From: an uncultured Microbacterium sp.
GTDB taxonomy: Bacteria > Actinomycetota > Actinomycetes > Actinomycetales > Microbacteriaceae
Assembly: GCF_900078385.1 (NCBI RefSeq)
Contig: NZ_FLQR01000006.1
Span: 372,001-436,000, forward strand
Direction: 5' to 3'
DNA length: 64,000 nucleotides
A program made the translations under genes and the position numbers. The notes beneath the pieces were generated by a model that worked only from the letters and a program-made list of their open reading frames with translations, ran no database searches and had not been told where the DNA came from. Numbering within the stretch: the stretch's first letter is position 1; the number at the start of each line of letters is the position of its first letter. Below are positions 23,976-33,138 of the stretch, in pieces.

Positions 23976-24992
23976 TCACTGACGGACTGCGGCGTAGCCG
24001 CCGTTCATGTTCTCGTGGATGTCGCGGGCTCTCCGGGTGCGGTAGCGGGTGACCGGATGCGTGGCGAGGACGATCTTTCCGCGGGAGTGATGTGCAGCGA
24101 GTTCCTCGTAGGCGTCGACGAGCTCGTCGAGTGGGTAGAGCGCCGAGATGAGGAGGCGGAAGGCGCCGCGTTGCGCGAGGTCGAGGAGTCGCGTGAGCTG
24201 CGTGGTGCCGTGCACCACGGCATCCGGCTCGTTCGAGAGCAGCCGCAGTTCGACCTCCCTGCGGTCTGCGCTGGACCGGTAGCGATCGGCATGGACACCG
24301 AGCTCGTCGGAGATCGCGCGCCCGTCTTTGCCGAAGTTGTCGATGAACGCGGTCACGGGGCCGTGCGCGGCGTGGCGGATGCGGTCGGCGATGCCGTCGC
24401 CGTAACGCACCGGGATGATGCCGAACTGCCGGAGGTAGTCGAAGTTGCGGTCGCCGCAGGTGCCGATGACCTTGGCCCCGCGGTGCTTGGCGAGCTGCGC
24501 CTCGATGCTTCCGACACCGCCCGCGGCGGCGGAGATGACGACGGTGTCGCCGGCACCGATCCGCACGTCGTCGAGGGTGTCCAGCGCGGTGACGCCGGCG
24601 AGGTACAGCCCGCCCGCGACCTCCCACGGAACACTGCGGGGCTTGAGAGCCAAGGCCGAGACGGGCACGTTGAGGTGGGTCGCGTGCGCGCCCGCGCGGA
24701 CGTGTCCGACCACCTCCATCCCCGGGCGGAGCCCCGGCGTCCCGGGCGCCGTCGCGAGCACGATGCCCGCGAAGTCGCTCCCCGAACGGCGCGGCCATCC
24801 GTCATCCGCCCATGCGGGCTCGTGACCGTTGCGGACGAACACTTCCATGTGGTTGATGCCTGTGGCGAGGACCTCGACGGACACCTCCCCGGGAGCCGGG
24901 GGCGGCAGAGTCTCCGTGCGCTCCGTCAGCACGTCCGCATCACCATGACGGCCGTACTCGAACCACGACACCTGCGGGGACTTCGATTTCAT
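23976..24992 (-). CDS. Zinc-lacking MDR-type NADPH:quinone/enoyl reductase
   Basis: A 338-residue medium-chain dehydrogenase/reductase. The N-terminal GroES-like domain starts KSPQVSWFEYGRHGDADVL and carries GSDFAGIVLATAPG; the Rossmann segment is VVISAAAGGVGSIEAQLAKHRGAKVIGTCG. The catalytic zinc cysteines of alcohol dehydrogenases are missing, so it is a quinone oxidoreductase-type NADPH reductase. Start at 24992. The region upstream (25086-25109) carries an imperfect inverted repeat that could bind a regulator. The C-terminal tail (RYRTRRARDIHENMNGGYAAVRQ) is longer than usual. Confidence 0.88.
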   Translation of the reverse strand: MKSKSPQVSWFEYGRHGDADVLTERTETLPPPAPGEVSVEVLATGINHMEVFVRNGHEPAWADDGWPRRSGSDFAGIVLATAPGTPGLRPGMEVVGHVRAGAHATHLNVPVSALALKPRSVPWEVAGGLYLAGVTALDTLDDVRIGAGDTVVISAAAGGVGSIEAQLAKHRGAKVIGTCGDRNFDYLRQFGIIPVRYGDGIADRIRHAAHGPVTAFIDNFGKDGRAISDELGVHADRYRSSADRREVELRLLSNEPDAVVHGTTQLTRLLDLAQRGAFRLLISALYPLDELVDAYEELAAHHSRGKIVLATHPVTRYRTRRARDIHENMNGGYAAVRQ

Positions 24993-25085
24993 GGCGTACT
25001 CGCTTCCCGATTCGTCGATCGCGTTGCGGCAACCCCTCGGCGCCGCCCGACCACTCACAGAAGGATTCCGCCGATAGTGCCCGGA

Positions 25086-25109
25086 TGGATGCATCTGTAT
25101 GCAGATCCA
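25086..25109. promoter_or_regulatory. Imperfect inverted repeat upstream of the MDR reductase gene
   Basis: TGGATGCAT (25086-25094), CTGT, then ATGCAGATCCA (25099-25109) pair as inverted arms with a 2-nt bulge, about 94 bp upstream of the reductase start. It could be an operator for an unlinked regulator. Weak evidence. Confidence 0.35.
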
Positions 25110-25173
25110 CCCGAAACCGGGCGACCATTCCGTCGGCCGGCGGCGGTCGGCGGGTTTCCCGTCCTGGTCGGCG

Positions 25174-26806
<1,633 letters not shown>

Positions 26807-26807
<1 letters not shown>

Positions 26808-26992
26808 CAGACCTCCTCGTCCGCGCGGGCGATTCGGGCGGTGAATCCGTCGGGCAGCGCCCGCAGGGTGTCGAGGAAGTCGGAGAACGTCGCGGTGAGC
26901 GGCAGCCTGCTCGCGACGGCGATGGCGACGGGGTTCGCGAGCAGCTCACCGGTGAAGGCGATGCCTGTCGATAGGCGGATCTGGATGCGCAT
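26807..26992 (-). CDS. Small protein (61 aa), possibly half of a cyclophilin-like fold
   Basis: A 61-residue protein, MRIQIRLSTG...GELLANPVAIAVASRLPLTATFSDFLDTLRALPDGF. The order of a short beta strand, an ANP/DNP turn and LPLT-ATFSDF resembles the N-terminal half of the small cyclophilin-like fold family (normally about 110-120 residues). Its stop overlaps the SDR ATG by one base (TGATG), which argues for translation. It is first in an operon with the SDR and the broken aldo/keto reductase. The similarity is weak, and it may instead be an unrelated small protein. Confidence 0.5.
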
Positions 26993-27035
26993 GCCTGGGG
27001 CTCCTGCCTGCTCTTTCCTGCGTCCCTCCTACGAT

Positions 27036-27099
27036 GCCCCCCTGGGGCGATCACGTCACGGGGTGAAGGGTGCCCTGTCTGTACCCCCCTGGTCAGGGG
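27036..27099. promoter_or_regulatory. Two GC palindromes in a divergent promoter
   Basis: GCCCC-CCT-GGGGC (27036-27048) and CCCCTGGTCAGGGG (27086-27099) are two palindromes 37 bp apart, between the small-gene/SDR operon and the cyclophilin-like gene fragment. Both share a CCCC(C)CTGG core, which suggests paired binding sites for one regulator. Confidence 0.4.
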
Positions 27100-27167
27100 C
27101 TCCCTCGCGGACCGAGGCACGCCGAGACTCGGCCCATGCCCGCAGCACGACCACACGCAGGCCCGCG

Positions 27168-27432
27168 ATGCGGAGGTCGCAGCTCGCACCCGCGGTTGCC
27201 TTCTCCCTGCTCATCGCCGCGGTGACGGCGTGCGCATCCGAACGTACGACCGTCGAGGTCACGATCGGGAAGGACAGCCCAGGTCTACGCGACTTCCTCT
27301 CCCTGCTGCCCACCGAGCCGGTGATCGAGGATTTCGCGGGAGTGGAGAAGATCGCCTACCTGCCGCGCGAGCTGGACCACGAAGACTCACCCGGCTCCGA
27401 CCCGGACCGTCACGGTCGAAGTCCTCGACTGA
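27168..27432 (+). pseudogene. Exported cyclophilin-like fold gene with internal deletion
   Basis: The ATG at 27168 opens a lipoprotein-like signal (RSQLAPAVAFSLLIAAVTACAS) followed by TVEVTIGKDSPGLRDFLSLLPTEPVIEDFAGVEKIAYLPRELDHEDSPGSDP. This matches the first half of the small cyclophilin-like fold family, where 'EKIAYLPREL...GSPGSDP' normally precedes about 45 more residues (a PWGNLG-type stretch). Here that part is missing. In the +1-shifted frame the next codons read TVTVEVLD then TGA (27430-27432), like the last strand of the fold. I infer an internal out-of-frame deletion; the unshifted frame runs to 27455 without family sequence. Confidence 0.55.
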
Positions 27433-27564
27433 TGACGTGGAGCGGCAGCACGTGATCCGCACGGCGGCGAGCATGCCTCCTACCTGCAGTGCCTATCGCG
27501 AACGGCTGACCGTCAGCTCGGCCGGGAGAAGAACCCCCGCCGTCGGTCCCGGGACATCCCCGGG

Positions 27565-28497
27565 TCAGGGTTCGATGAATCCGACGGGGGCGTCCGCGCT
27601 TTCGACCCCCGAGGCGCGGATGGCGTTCTCGATCGCCGTGCGCTGATCTTCCGGCGCCACGACCTGGATGGTGGCGCTCCCGTCCATCTGGGAGTCGGCG
27701 GGGCTCGACCAGAAGCTGCGGACCGCGTGGTCGCCGGCGAGTTGGGTGAGCAGCGCGAGGTACTCGCCGCTCTCGTCCGGCGTGAGCACGACGCCGAGGT
27801 CGGGAGAGCTGATCTCGACAGGGGTGTTCGGGTCGAGTCCGGCGGCGGCGACCAGATCTGCGCAATGCTCGACGAGCGGGAGCAGGCGGCTGAAGCCACC
27901 GGACGGCTCCTCGTCGAGCGCGACGAAGGCGAGCGTCTCGTTCTCGAGCACCAGCGGCTGGATCGCGAGACCCGGCGCCGCCCGGTCCAGCTCGTGGACG
28001 AGGCCCACAGCGTCGTACCCGAAGACGAGACACCGCGCGTCACCGAGGGCTTCGCCGGTCGCGTCCGACGTGGCGTGCATCGAGACCTCGGCGTCCGCGG
28101 CGGTCGACACGCGAAGCGACCACGTGACGGGCTCGGCATACACGGTCGAACAGGCCGTCCGGAGCAAGCCGGGCAGCGCCGTCACATCCACGACGGCGCT
28201 GAGCAATGACGTCGGCGTCCAGAACGCCGGCGCCTCGACCCACCGCTCGGTCTCGACGAGAGCGACGCCGGGCAACCGCTCGATCTGCGTCGTGAACGCG
28301 TCGAACTCTGCGCTCGGGCGGTCGAAATGCGTCTCGTCGATCATCCAGGCGAACAGGAGCAGCCCCCACGCGACGACGGCCGTGATCGCCACCCCGAGGG
28401 CGGACAGCCACACGCCCCGCCACGCCCCTGCGTGCGGCCGGCGAGCCGTCCGTTCGTCGAGCGTCGGCTGCGGTCCCGACGTACGCGTGGTCGACAT
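27565..28497 (-). CDS. Single-pass membrane protein of unknown function
   Basis: A 310-residue protein with a cytosolic start (about 1-28), one membrane helix (about 29-52, VWLSALGVAITAVVAWGLLLFAWMI) and a large extracytoplasmic domain with two separated cysteines (TACSTVYAEP and DARCLVFGYD) plus one in EHCADLV. It ends APEDQRTAIENAIRASGVESADAPVGFIEP. No family is recognised. It stands alone. The 109-bp stretch before it (27456-27564) and 173-bp stretch after its start (28498-28670) hold no clear gene. Confidence 0.7.
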   Translation of the reverse strand: MSTTRTSGPQPTLDERTARRPHAGAWRGVWLSALGVAITAVVAWGLLLFAWMIDETHFDRPSAEFDAFTTQIERLPGVALVETERWVEAPAFWTPTSLLSAVVDVTALPGLLRTACSTVYAEPVTWSLRVSTAADAEVSMHATSDATGEALGDARCLVFGYDAVGLVHELDRAAPGLAIQPLVLENETLAFVALDEEPSGGFSRLLPLVEHCADLVAAAGLDPNTPVEISSPDLGVVLTPDESGEYLALLTQLAGDHAVRSFWSSPADSQMDGSATIQVVAPEDQRTAIENAIRASGVESADAPVGFIEP

Positions 28498-28670
28498 CGA
28501 CTCTCCCTCCCCCAGGACGGAGTCCCCATCATCCGTCCGGGATCAACGTAGCGGGCGCGGGCCGCCAGCGGTACACCCAGCGCCCAGCGTCAGCACCCGC
28601 ACGAATCGGACCTCCTCTCCTTGATCGGTCCTGCACGACGGACGATAGCGCGATCAGTCGAGGCCATTCG

Positions 28671-29123
28671 CTAGATGGGGAGGGCCCTGCTCGTGACGAC
28701 GTTCTTCATCACCAGCGTCGTGTTGAAGCGCTGCACGCCGGGGAGTGCGGATAGCTCCTCGTCATAGATCCGCTGGAAGTGCTCGAGGTCCCGCGCGACC
28801 ACACGGACGATGTAGTCAGGATCGCCGAACAGCCGCTGCGCGTCGACGACGTGGGGCACGTCGGCGATGGCTGCCTCGAACGTCGCGATCGCGTCGCGGG
28901 TCGCCTCGCGCATCGTGACGAAGACGATCGTCTCGAAGTGTAGTCCGACGGATCCTGGATCGACCAGCGCCCGGTAGCCCGCGATCACGCCCGAGCGCTC
29001 CAGGTCCCGGAGTCGCCGGTGCGCAGGAGACAAGCTCAGTTGGATGCGCTCGGCCAGTTCGGTGATGGTGAGGCGACCATCGGACTGCAGCTCCGCAAGA
29101 ATCTTCCGGTCGATCCCGTCCAT
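28671..29123 (-). CDS. Lrp/AsnC-family transcriptional regulator
   Basis: A 150-residue Lrp/AsnC protein: HTH DRKILAELQSDGRLTITELAERIQLSLSPAHRRLRDLERSGVIAGYRALVDP (about 4-55) and an RAM ligand domain with HVVDAQRLFGDPDYIVRVVARDLEHFQRIYDEELSALPGVQRFNTTLVMKNVV. The family senses amino acids. It diverges from a LysE-type exporter gene with 97 bp between starts, the classical arrangement in which the regulator induces export of the amino acid it senses. Confidence 0.93.
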   Translation of the reverse strand: MDGIDRKILAELQSDGRLTITELAERIQLSLSPAHRRLRDLERSGVIAGYRALVDPGSVGLHFETIVFVTMREATRDAIATFEAAIADVPHVVDAQRLFGDPDYIVRVVARDLEHFQRIYDEELSALPGVQRFNTTLVMKNVVTSRALPI

Positions 29124-29220
29124 GAACAGAATCTACCGTCGTGGTACGCAAACGAGCCACATCTTGGTAACACCTTCGGGATGATCTTTCTTACTCTTCT
29201 TCCAGACGAGGGAGAAGAAG

Positions 29221-29835
29221 ATGGATTCTGCGGCGATCTGGGCGTTCTGGGGAGTGTCGGTCTTGTTCGTGATCACTCCCGGCGCCGACTGGGCATACGC
29301 GATCACGGCGGGACTTGCTCGGCGCACCGTGCCCGCCGTCCTCGGGATGCTGTATGGGCACCTCGTCGCCACGCTCGTGGTCGCGGCGGGGGTCGGAGGG
29401 CTGATCGCGAGCATTCCCGGCGCGCTCACCGTGCTGACCATCGCCGGCTCGCTGTACCTGGTGTGGCTGGGCATCAGCGTCCTCAGGCATCCGGCGGTCG
29501 TCCGCGCAGCCGACGCCCCGGCGGAGGGATCGTGGTGGGGGTGGCTCGGCAAGGGATGCGGGGTGAGCGGCCTGAACCCGAAGGTCTTCCTTCTCTTCCT
29601 CGCGATCCTCCCCCAGTTCGTCGACGCCAGCGGCGACTGGCCGCTCGCCGTCCAGATCGCCCTGCTCGGCGCCGTCCACGTCGCCAGCTGCGCCGTGGTC
29701 TATCTGGCGGTCGGCCTCGGAGCCGGCGCACTGCTGCGTACCCGTCCGATCGCGGCACAGATGGTGAGCCGCGTCTCGGGAATCGCGATGATAGGCATTG
29801 GTGCGTTCCTGCTCGTCGAGCGACTCTTCCTGTGA
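29221..29835 (+). CDS. LysE/RhtB-family amino-acid exporter
   Basis: A 204-residue membrane protein with about six helices: AIWAFWGVSVLFVITPGADWAYAI (conserved TPGxD), GMLYGHLVATLVVAAGVGGL, LTIAGSLYLVWLGISVLR, GLNPKVFLLFLAILPQFV (typical GxxNPK), and two closing helices. Exports an amino acid or similar compound in exchange for protons; substrate unknown. Start at 29221 with GGGAGAAGAAG upstream. Divergent Lrp regulator suggests control by an amino acid. Overlaps the next gene by four bases. Confidence 0.92.
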   Translation: MDSAAIWAFWGVSVLFVITPGADWAYAITAGLARRTVPAVLGMLYGHLVATLVVAAGVGGLIASIPGALTVLTIAGSLYLVWLGISVLRHPAVVRAADAPAEGSWWGWLGKGCGVSGLNPKVFLLFLAILPQFVDASGDWPLAVQIALLGAVHVASCAVVYLAVGLGAGALLRTRPIAAQMVSRVSGIAMIGIGAFLLVERLFL

Positions 29836-30623
29836 CCGCCTACGATCCGAAGGTGACCCCGTACTTCGAACGCCTCGGCCAACAGAGATTCCGAGCGACC
29901 GACTCCGTTCAGGGTGCGTGGAATACCACCGAGCAGCACATCGCGCCGGCACTCGGCCTCCTCGCCCATACGGTCGAACGCGACCACACATCGCGTCACG
30001 ACACTCCCTTTCAGCTCGCCCGCGCCTGCTACGACATCCTCGGTACCATCCCGATCGCCGACGTCGACATCGAAATCCGCGTCCTCCGCCCCGGGCGCAC
30101 GATCGAACTCGTCGAAGCGACCCTCTCGCACAACGGCCGGGCCGCCGTTGTCCTGCGCGCATGGATGCTCGCTACGCGCGACACGACCACGCTCGCGGGC
30201 ACCACCCCGCCGCCTATGCCGCCCCGCCACGATCTGAAAGCTTGGTCGGCCACAGCGATCTGGCCCGGCCTGTTCGTCACCACGATCGACATCCGCCGAC
30301 GCGAGCACCACCCCGGTCGCGCCGAGTTCTGGCTCCGCCCCCGGGTGCCACTTCTCGCCGGCGAAGACGTCAGCCCCACCGCCCGGCTGCTGGGAGTCAT
30401 CGACATCGCGAACGGCATCACCCCGCGCACTTCGCCGCGCGAGGTCGCGTTCCCGAACCTCGATCTCACCGCCCACCTCACGCGCGCGCCGGAAGGCGAC
30501 TGGATCGGCTGCTCCACCACCGTCACCTTCGGACCGGACGGATTCGGCACCACGCACACCGCACTTCACGACCAAGCCGGATACCTCGGCACGTCGGTGC
30601 AAACCCTCACTGTGCGTCCGTGA
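29832..30623 (+). CDS. Double-hotdog acyl-CoA thioesterase-like protein
   Basis: A 263-residue protein with the layout of two-hotdog thioesterases (acyl-CoA thioesterase-like HGG motif family): PYFERLGQQRFRATDSVQGAWNTTEQHIAPALGLLAHTVERD, PFQLARACYDILGTIPIADVDIEIRVLRPGRTIELVEATLSHNGRAAVVLRAWML, and second half RAEFWLRPRVPLLAGEDVSPTARLLGVIDIANGITPRTSP. It hydrolyses thioesters or acts as a binding protein. GTG at 29832 overlaps the LysE stop (GTGA). Link with the exporter is operonic; the metabolic reason is unclear. Confidence 0.85.
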   Translation: MTAYDPKVTPYFERLGQQRFRATDSVQGAWNTTEQHIAPALGLLAHTVERDHTSRHDTPFQLARACYDILGTIPIADVDIEIRVLRPGRTIELVEATLSHNGRAAVVLRAWMLATRDTTTLAGTTPPPMPPRHDLKAWSATAIWPGLFVTTIDIRRREHHPGRAEFWLRPRVPLLAGEDVSPTARLLGVIDIANGITPRTSPREVAFPNLDLTAHLTRAPEGDWIGCSTTVTFGPDGFGTTHTALHDQAGYLGTSVQTLTVRP

Positions 30624-30668
30624 GTTGATGCCACGCGCCAACCAGCGCAAACGCGCCGCTATCAGCAC

Positions 30669-30686
30669 TGGTCGACTGGTCGGCCT
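30669..30686. promoter_or_regulatory. Copy 1 of the GntR-type operator (upstream of RraA)
   Basis: TGGTCGACTGGTCGGCCT matches the consensus TGGTCGACNNGTCRACCA in 16 of 18 positions. It lies 33 bp upstream of the RraA-like ATG at 30719. This is the only upstream site for the RraA-GntR pair and would provide autoregulation. Confidence 0.75.
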
Positions 30687-30718
30687 CTTGGTAGGCTGAG
30701 GGGGACGTTGGGAGTCAT

Positions 30719-31186
30719 ATGTCTGTTGTCACCGCCGACCTGTACGACGAACTGGGCGAGAGCATCCAGTCGGTCCCGATCCAGTTCAGTCGCTATGGGG
30801 CACACGCCGCGTTCGATGGGCCGATTCGGACGGTCCGATGCTTCGAGGACAATGCGCTCCTCAAGGCGACCGTCTCGACGCCGGGTGAAGGCGCGGTGCT
30901 CGTGGTCGACGGGGGCGGTTCTCTCGAACGCGCGCTGATGGGCGACATGATCGCCGAGATCGCCGTGCAGAATGGCTGGGCGGGCGTCGTCATCAACGGC
31001 GTCATCCGCGATGGGGTGGCGATCGGCTCGCTCGAGCTCGGCGTGAAGGCGCTCGGAACGAATCCACGCAAGAGCACGAAGACCGGCGAGGGCGAGGTCG
31101 ACGTTCCCCTGGACTTCGGTGGCGTCACGTTCCGTGTCGGCGCGCACCTCTACAGCGATGAGGACGGGATACTCGTTGAGCGGTAA
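30719..31186 (+). CDS. RraA-family protein
   Basis: A 155-residue RraA-like protein (about the E. coli RraA length): [22 protein letters not shown] at the start, [35 protein letters not shown] in the middle. The conserved GDM.AE and IRDG stretch carry the Mg and carboxylate-binding Arg and Asp of HMG/CHA aldolases and oxaloacetate decarboxylases, while the NGW sequence resembles true RraA RNase E regulators. Heading a GntR-controlled carboxylate regulon, the enzyme role (C-C cleavage or decarboxylation of a 2-oxo acid) is more likely. Operator copy 1 lies upstream. The gene overlaps the GntR gene. Confidence 0.85.
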   Translation: MSVVTADLYDELGESIQSVPIQFSRYGAHAAFDGPIRTVRCFEDNALLKATVSTPGEGAVLVVDGGGSLERALMGDMIAEIAVQNGWAGVVINGVIRDGVAIGSLELGVKALGTNPRKSTKTGEGEVDVPLDFGGVTFRVGAHLYSDEDGILVER

Positions 31187-31964
31187 CACCAAAGGCACCG
31201 GCATCGTCGGGCTGCGCGCCGTCAACCTCACACGTCCCGAGCCGGCGTCCTCCGAGGTCGCCCGAGCACTCCTCGACTACATCTTCTCGGGCCAGGTCGG
31301 GCTGGGCGAGAAGCTTCCCTCGGAGCGTCAGCTGAGCGAGTCGTTCGGCGTCGGTCGCTCCGTGGTCCGCGAGGGCATCAAGTCGCTGGGCCTGCTGGGT
31401 CTTGTGGAGTTCCGCCATGGCGGCGGCACGTACCTCAGGAGCGCAGACTCAGACCTTCTCCCTCGTGTCATCGAGTGGGGTTTGATGCTTGGCGAGCAGC
31501 ACACGGTCGACCTCGTGGAGGCTCGTCAGCACATCGAGCGCGTGACGTCCGAGCTCGCCGCCGACCGCCGGACGGATGAGCAGCTTGTCGACATCGAAGC
31601 CGCGCTCGACGCGATGCGCTCGGCATCCAACGTGGATGAGTTCGTGGACGCCGACGTGCGATTCCACCTCGCGGTGGCGAAGGCGTCGGGCAACAGCGTG
31701 CTCGGGAACATGCTCACCAACATCTCCTCGCTCCTTCACGTCTGGATTCACCGCGTCGTCGAGGCCGAGTACGCGAAGGTCGACGATCCGGCGAGCTGGC
31801 CGACGAAGTGGTCGTCTTTCCAGGAGCACGTGCCCGTCCTGGAGGCCATCCGCGCCGGCGACCCGGATGCCGCCCGGTTGGCGATGACGTTGCATATGGA
31901 CAAGGCGAGCGAGCGGCTTGTCCAGACGCTCGAGGCCAATGAGGCGGCGTCGGCCGCGAGCTGA
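31158..31964 (+). CDS. FadR-type GntR regulator, probable reader of the TGGTCGAC operators
   Basis: A 268-residue FadR-subfamily regulator. Winged helix at about 30-95 ([63 protein letters not shown]), FCD domain after that with acidic/His metal residues ([26 protein letters not shown]). FadR-type proteins bind near-palindromes of form TGGT-N-ACCA, which fits TGGTCGACNNGTCRACCA. Start given at the ATG (31158), overlapping the RraA gene by 29 bp; a TTG at 31176 with GAGGA upstream is an alternative. It likely represses the genes from 30.7 to 48.65 kb until an acid ligand binds. Confidence 0.88.
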   Translation: MRTGYSLSGNTKGTGIVGLRAVNLTRPEPASSEVARALLDYIFSGQVGLGEKLPSERQLSESFGVGRSVVREGIKSLGLLGLVEFRHGGGTYLRSADSDLLPRVIEWGLMLGEQHTVDLVEARQHIERVTSELAADRRTDEQLVDIEAALDAMRSASNVDEFVDADVRFHLAVAKASGNSVLGNMLTNISSLLHVWIHRVVEAEYAKVDDPASWPTKWSSFQEHVPVLEAIRAGDPDAARLAMTLHMDKASERLVQTLEANEAASAAS

Positions 31965-31965
31965 T

Positions 31966-33138
31966 CTATCCGGGCTCGCCATCGGGCACGGCGGCGCCGG
32001 CCCAGGTCGCCACGCTCAGAGAGACGGCGACGGCCGCGATGACCCCTGCGCCCCCGAGCGGTGCGGCGACCAGGCCCGCGACGGCGGGGATGGTCGACTG
32101 CGCGAACCGGTTACCGACCAACCTGAGCGAGAGGATGCCTCCGCGCTGACCGGGTGCTGCCAGTGCCGAGAGCCACGACATCGTGAGGGGTTGACAGGCC
32201 CCGATGCCGAGGCCGTAGGCGACGGCAGCCGCCACGAGAACATACGACGGGGCCGGCAGGGTGGTCGCTGCGAGAGCGACGGCGGCGCTCGCAAGAGTCG
32301 TCATCATTACCGCGCGGCGCCCCCACCTGCGCGTGGACCATCCGAGGAGCCCGCGCGAAGCCATAGTCGCGAGCGCTCGCGCCACGAGCATGGCGCTGAT
32401 GACGGTCGGAGCGAGATTGCGCTCGTCGCCGAGCGCGGGCCAGTAGACCAGCGTGATGTCGACGGAGGCCAACGCGATGCCGCTCGCCACGAGCGCACGC
32501 ATCGTCCCCTTCTCGCGAAGACTGTCGGCGGCCGCACGCCACGCGTTTCCCGTGACGATCGGAGACACCGGAGCGCCGCGGCGGGGCAGGATCACCGCGC
32601 TGGCCAGCAGGACGACTCCGAGACCGAGACACAGGAGCAGGATGAGCTGTACGGGCGGACGGAGCGGGTCCGCCCCCGGGATGGCGAGCAGCAGTGGTCC
32701 GAGCACCTGACCGACCGATGCGGCGAGGGTGTACCAGCCGAACGCGGAGTCACTGCGACCCGTGCGCGCCCGGTTCGCGACGAGGGTCTGCTGCCCGACG
32801 ATGCAACCCAAGTGCCCGATGCCCAGCAGCAGAGTCGCGACCATCAGCCCGGCCAGTGAAATCGGGAACACCAGTGCGACTGCGAGCGACGCGAGGACGA
32901 GGAGAGAGCCGCAGACGGAGAGCAGCCTCTCCCCCGCTGTGTCGACCAGGCGCCCGGCCGGGATGGCGAGAAACAACGCCGGCACGGCGAACACCGCGGA
33001 CATGACTCCGAGTAGCGCCGCGACGCCACCCGCATCGAGCGCCGCGTACGCGAGGGTCGGGCGATAGGCGTAGGTGATGACCTGCACGACGACGGTGTTC
33101 GCCAGCACCGTCGCGACGATATACCGCCGCGATGTCAT
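31966..33138 (-). CDS. MFS transporter, last gene of the SBP-Ldh-aconitase operon
   Basis: A 390-residue 12-helix major facilitator (TSRRYIVATVLANTVVVQVITYAYRPTLAYAALDAGGVAALLGVMSAVFAVPALFLAIPAGRLVD, with the motif A-like GRLVDTAGERLLS). It belongs to a group with no named substrate. Its ATG overlaps the aconitase stop by four bases, so it is the final gene of the operon under operator copy 2. A second uptake or an efflux route for the regulon's substrate is possible. Confidence 0.88.
   Translation of the reverse strand: MTSRRYIVATVLANTVVVQVITYAYRPTLAYAALDAGGVAALLGVMSAVFAVPALFLAIPAGRLVDTAGERLLSVCGSLLVLASLAVALVFPISLAGLMVATLLLGIGHLGCIVGQQTLVANRARTGRSDSAFGWYTLAASVGQVLGPLLLAIPGADPLRPPVQLILLLCLGLGVVLLASAVILPRRGAPVSPIVTGNAWRAAADSLREKGTMRALVASGIALASVDITLVYWPALGDERNLAPTVISAMLVARALATMASRGLLGWSTRRWGRRAVMMTTLASAAVALAATTLPAPSYVLVAAAVAYGLGIGACQPLTMSWLSALAAPGQRGGILSLRLVGNRFAQSTIPAVAGLVAAPLGGAGVIAAVAVSLSVATWAGAAVPDGEPG

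Noticed and set aside
29019..29831. An open frame extending the thioesterase gene 271 codons upstream
   Set aside because: The extension lies over the Lrp start and the LysE gene in another frame; the GTG at 29832 with GTGA coupling fits.
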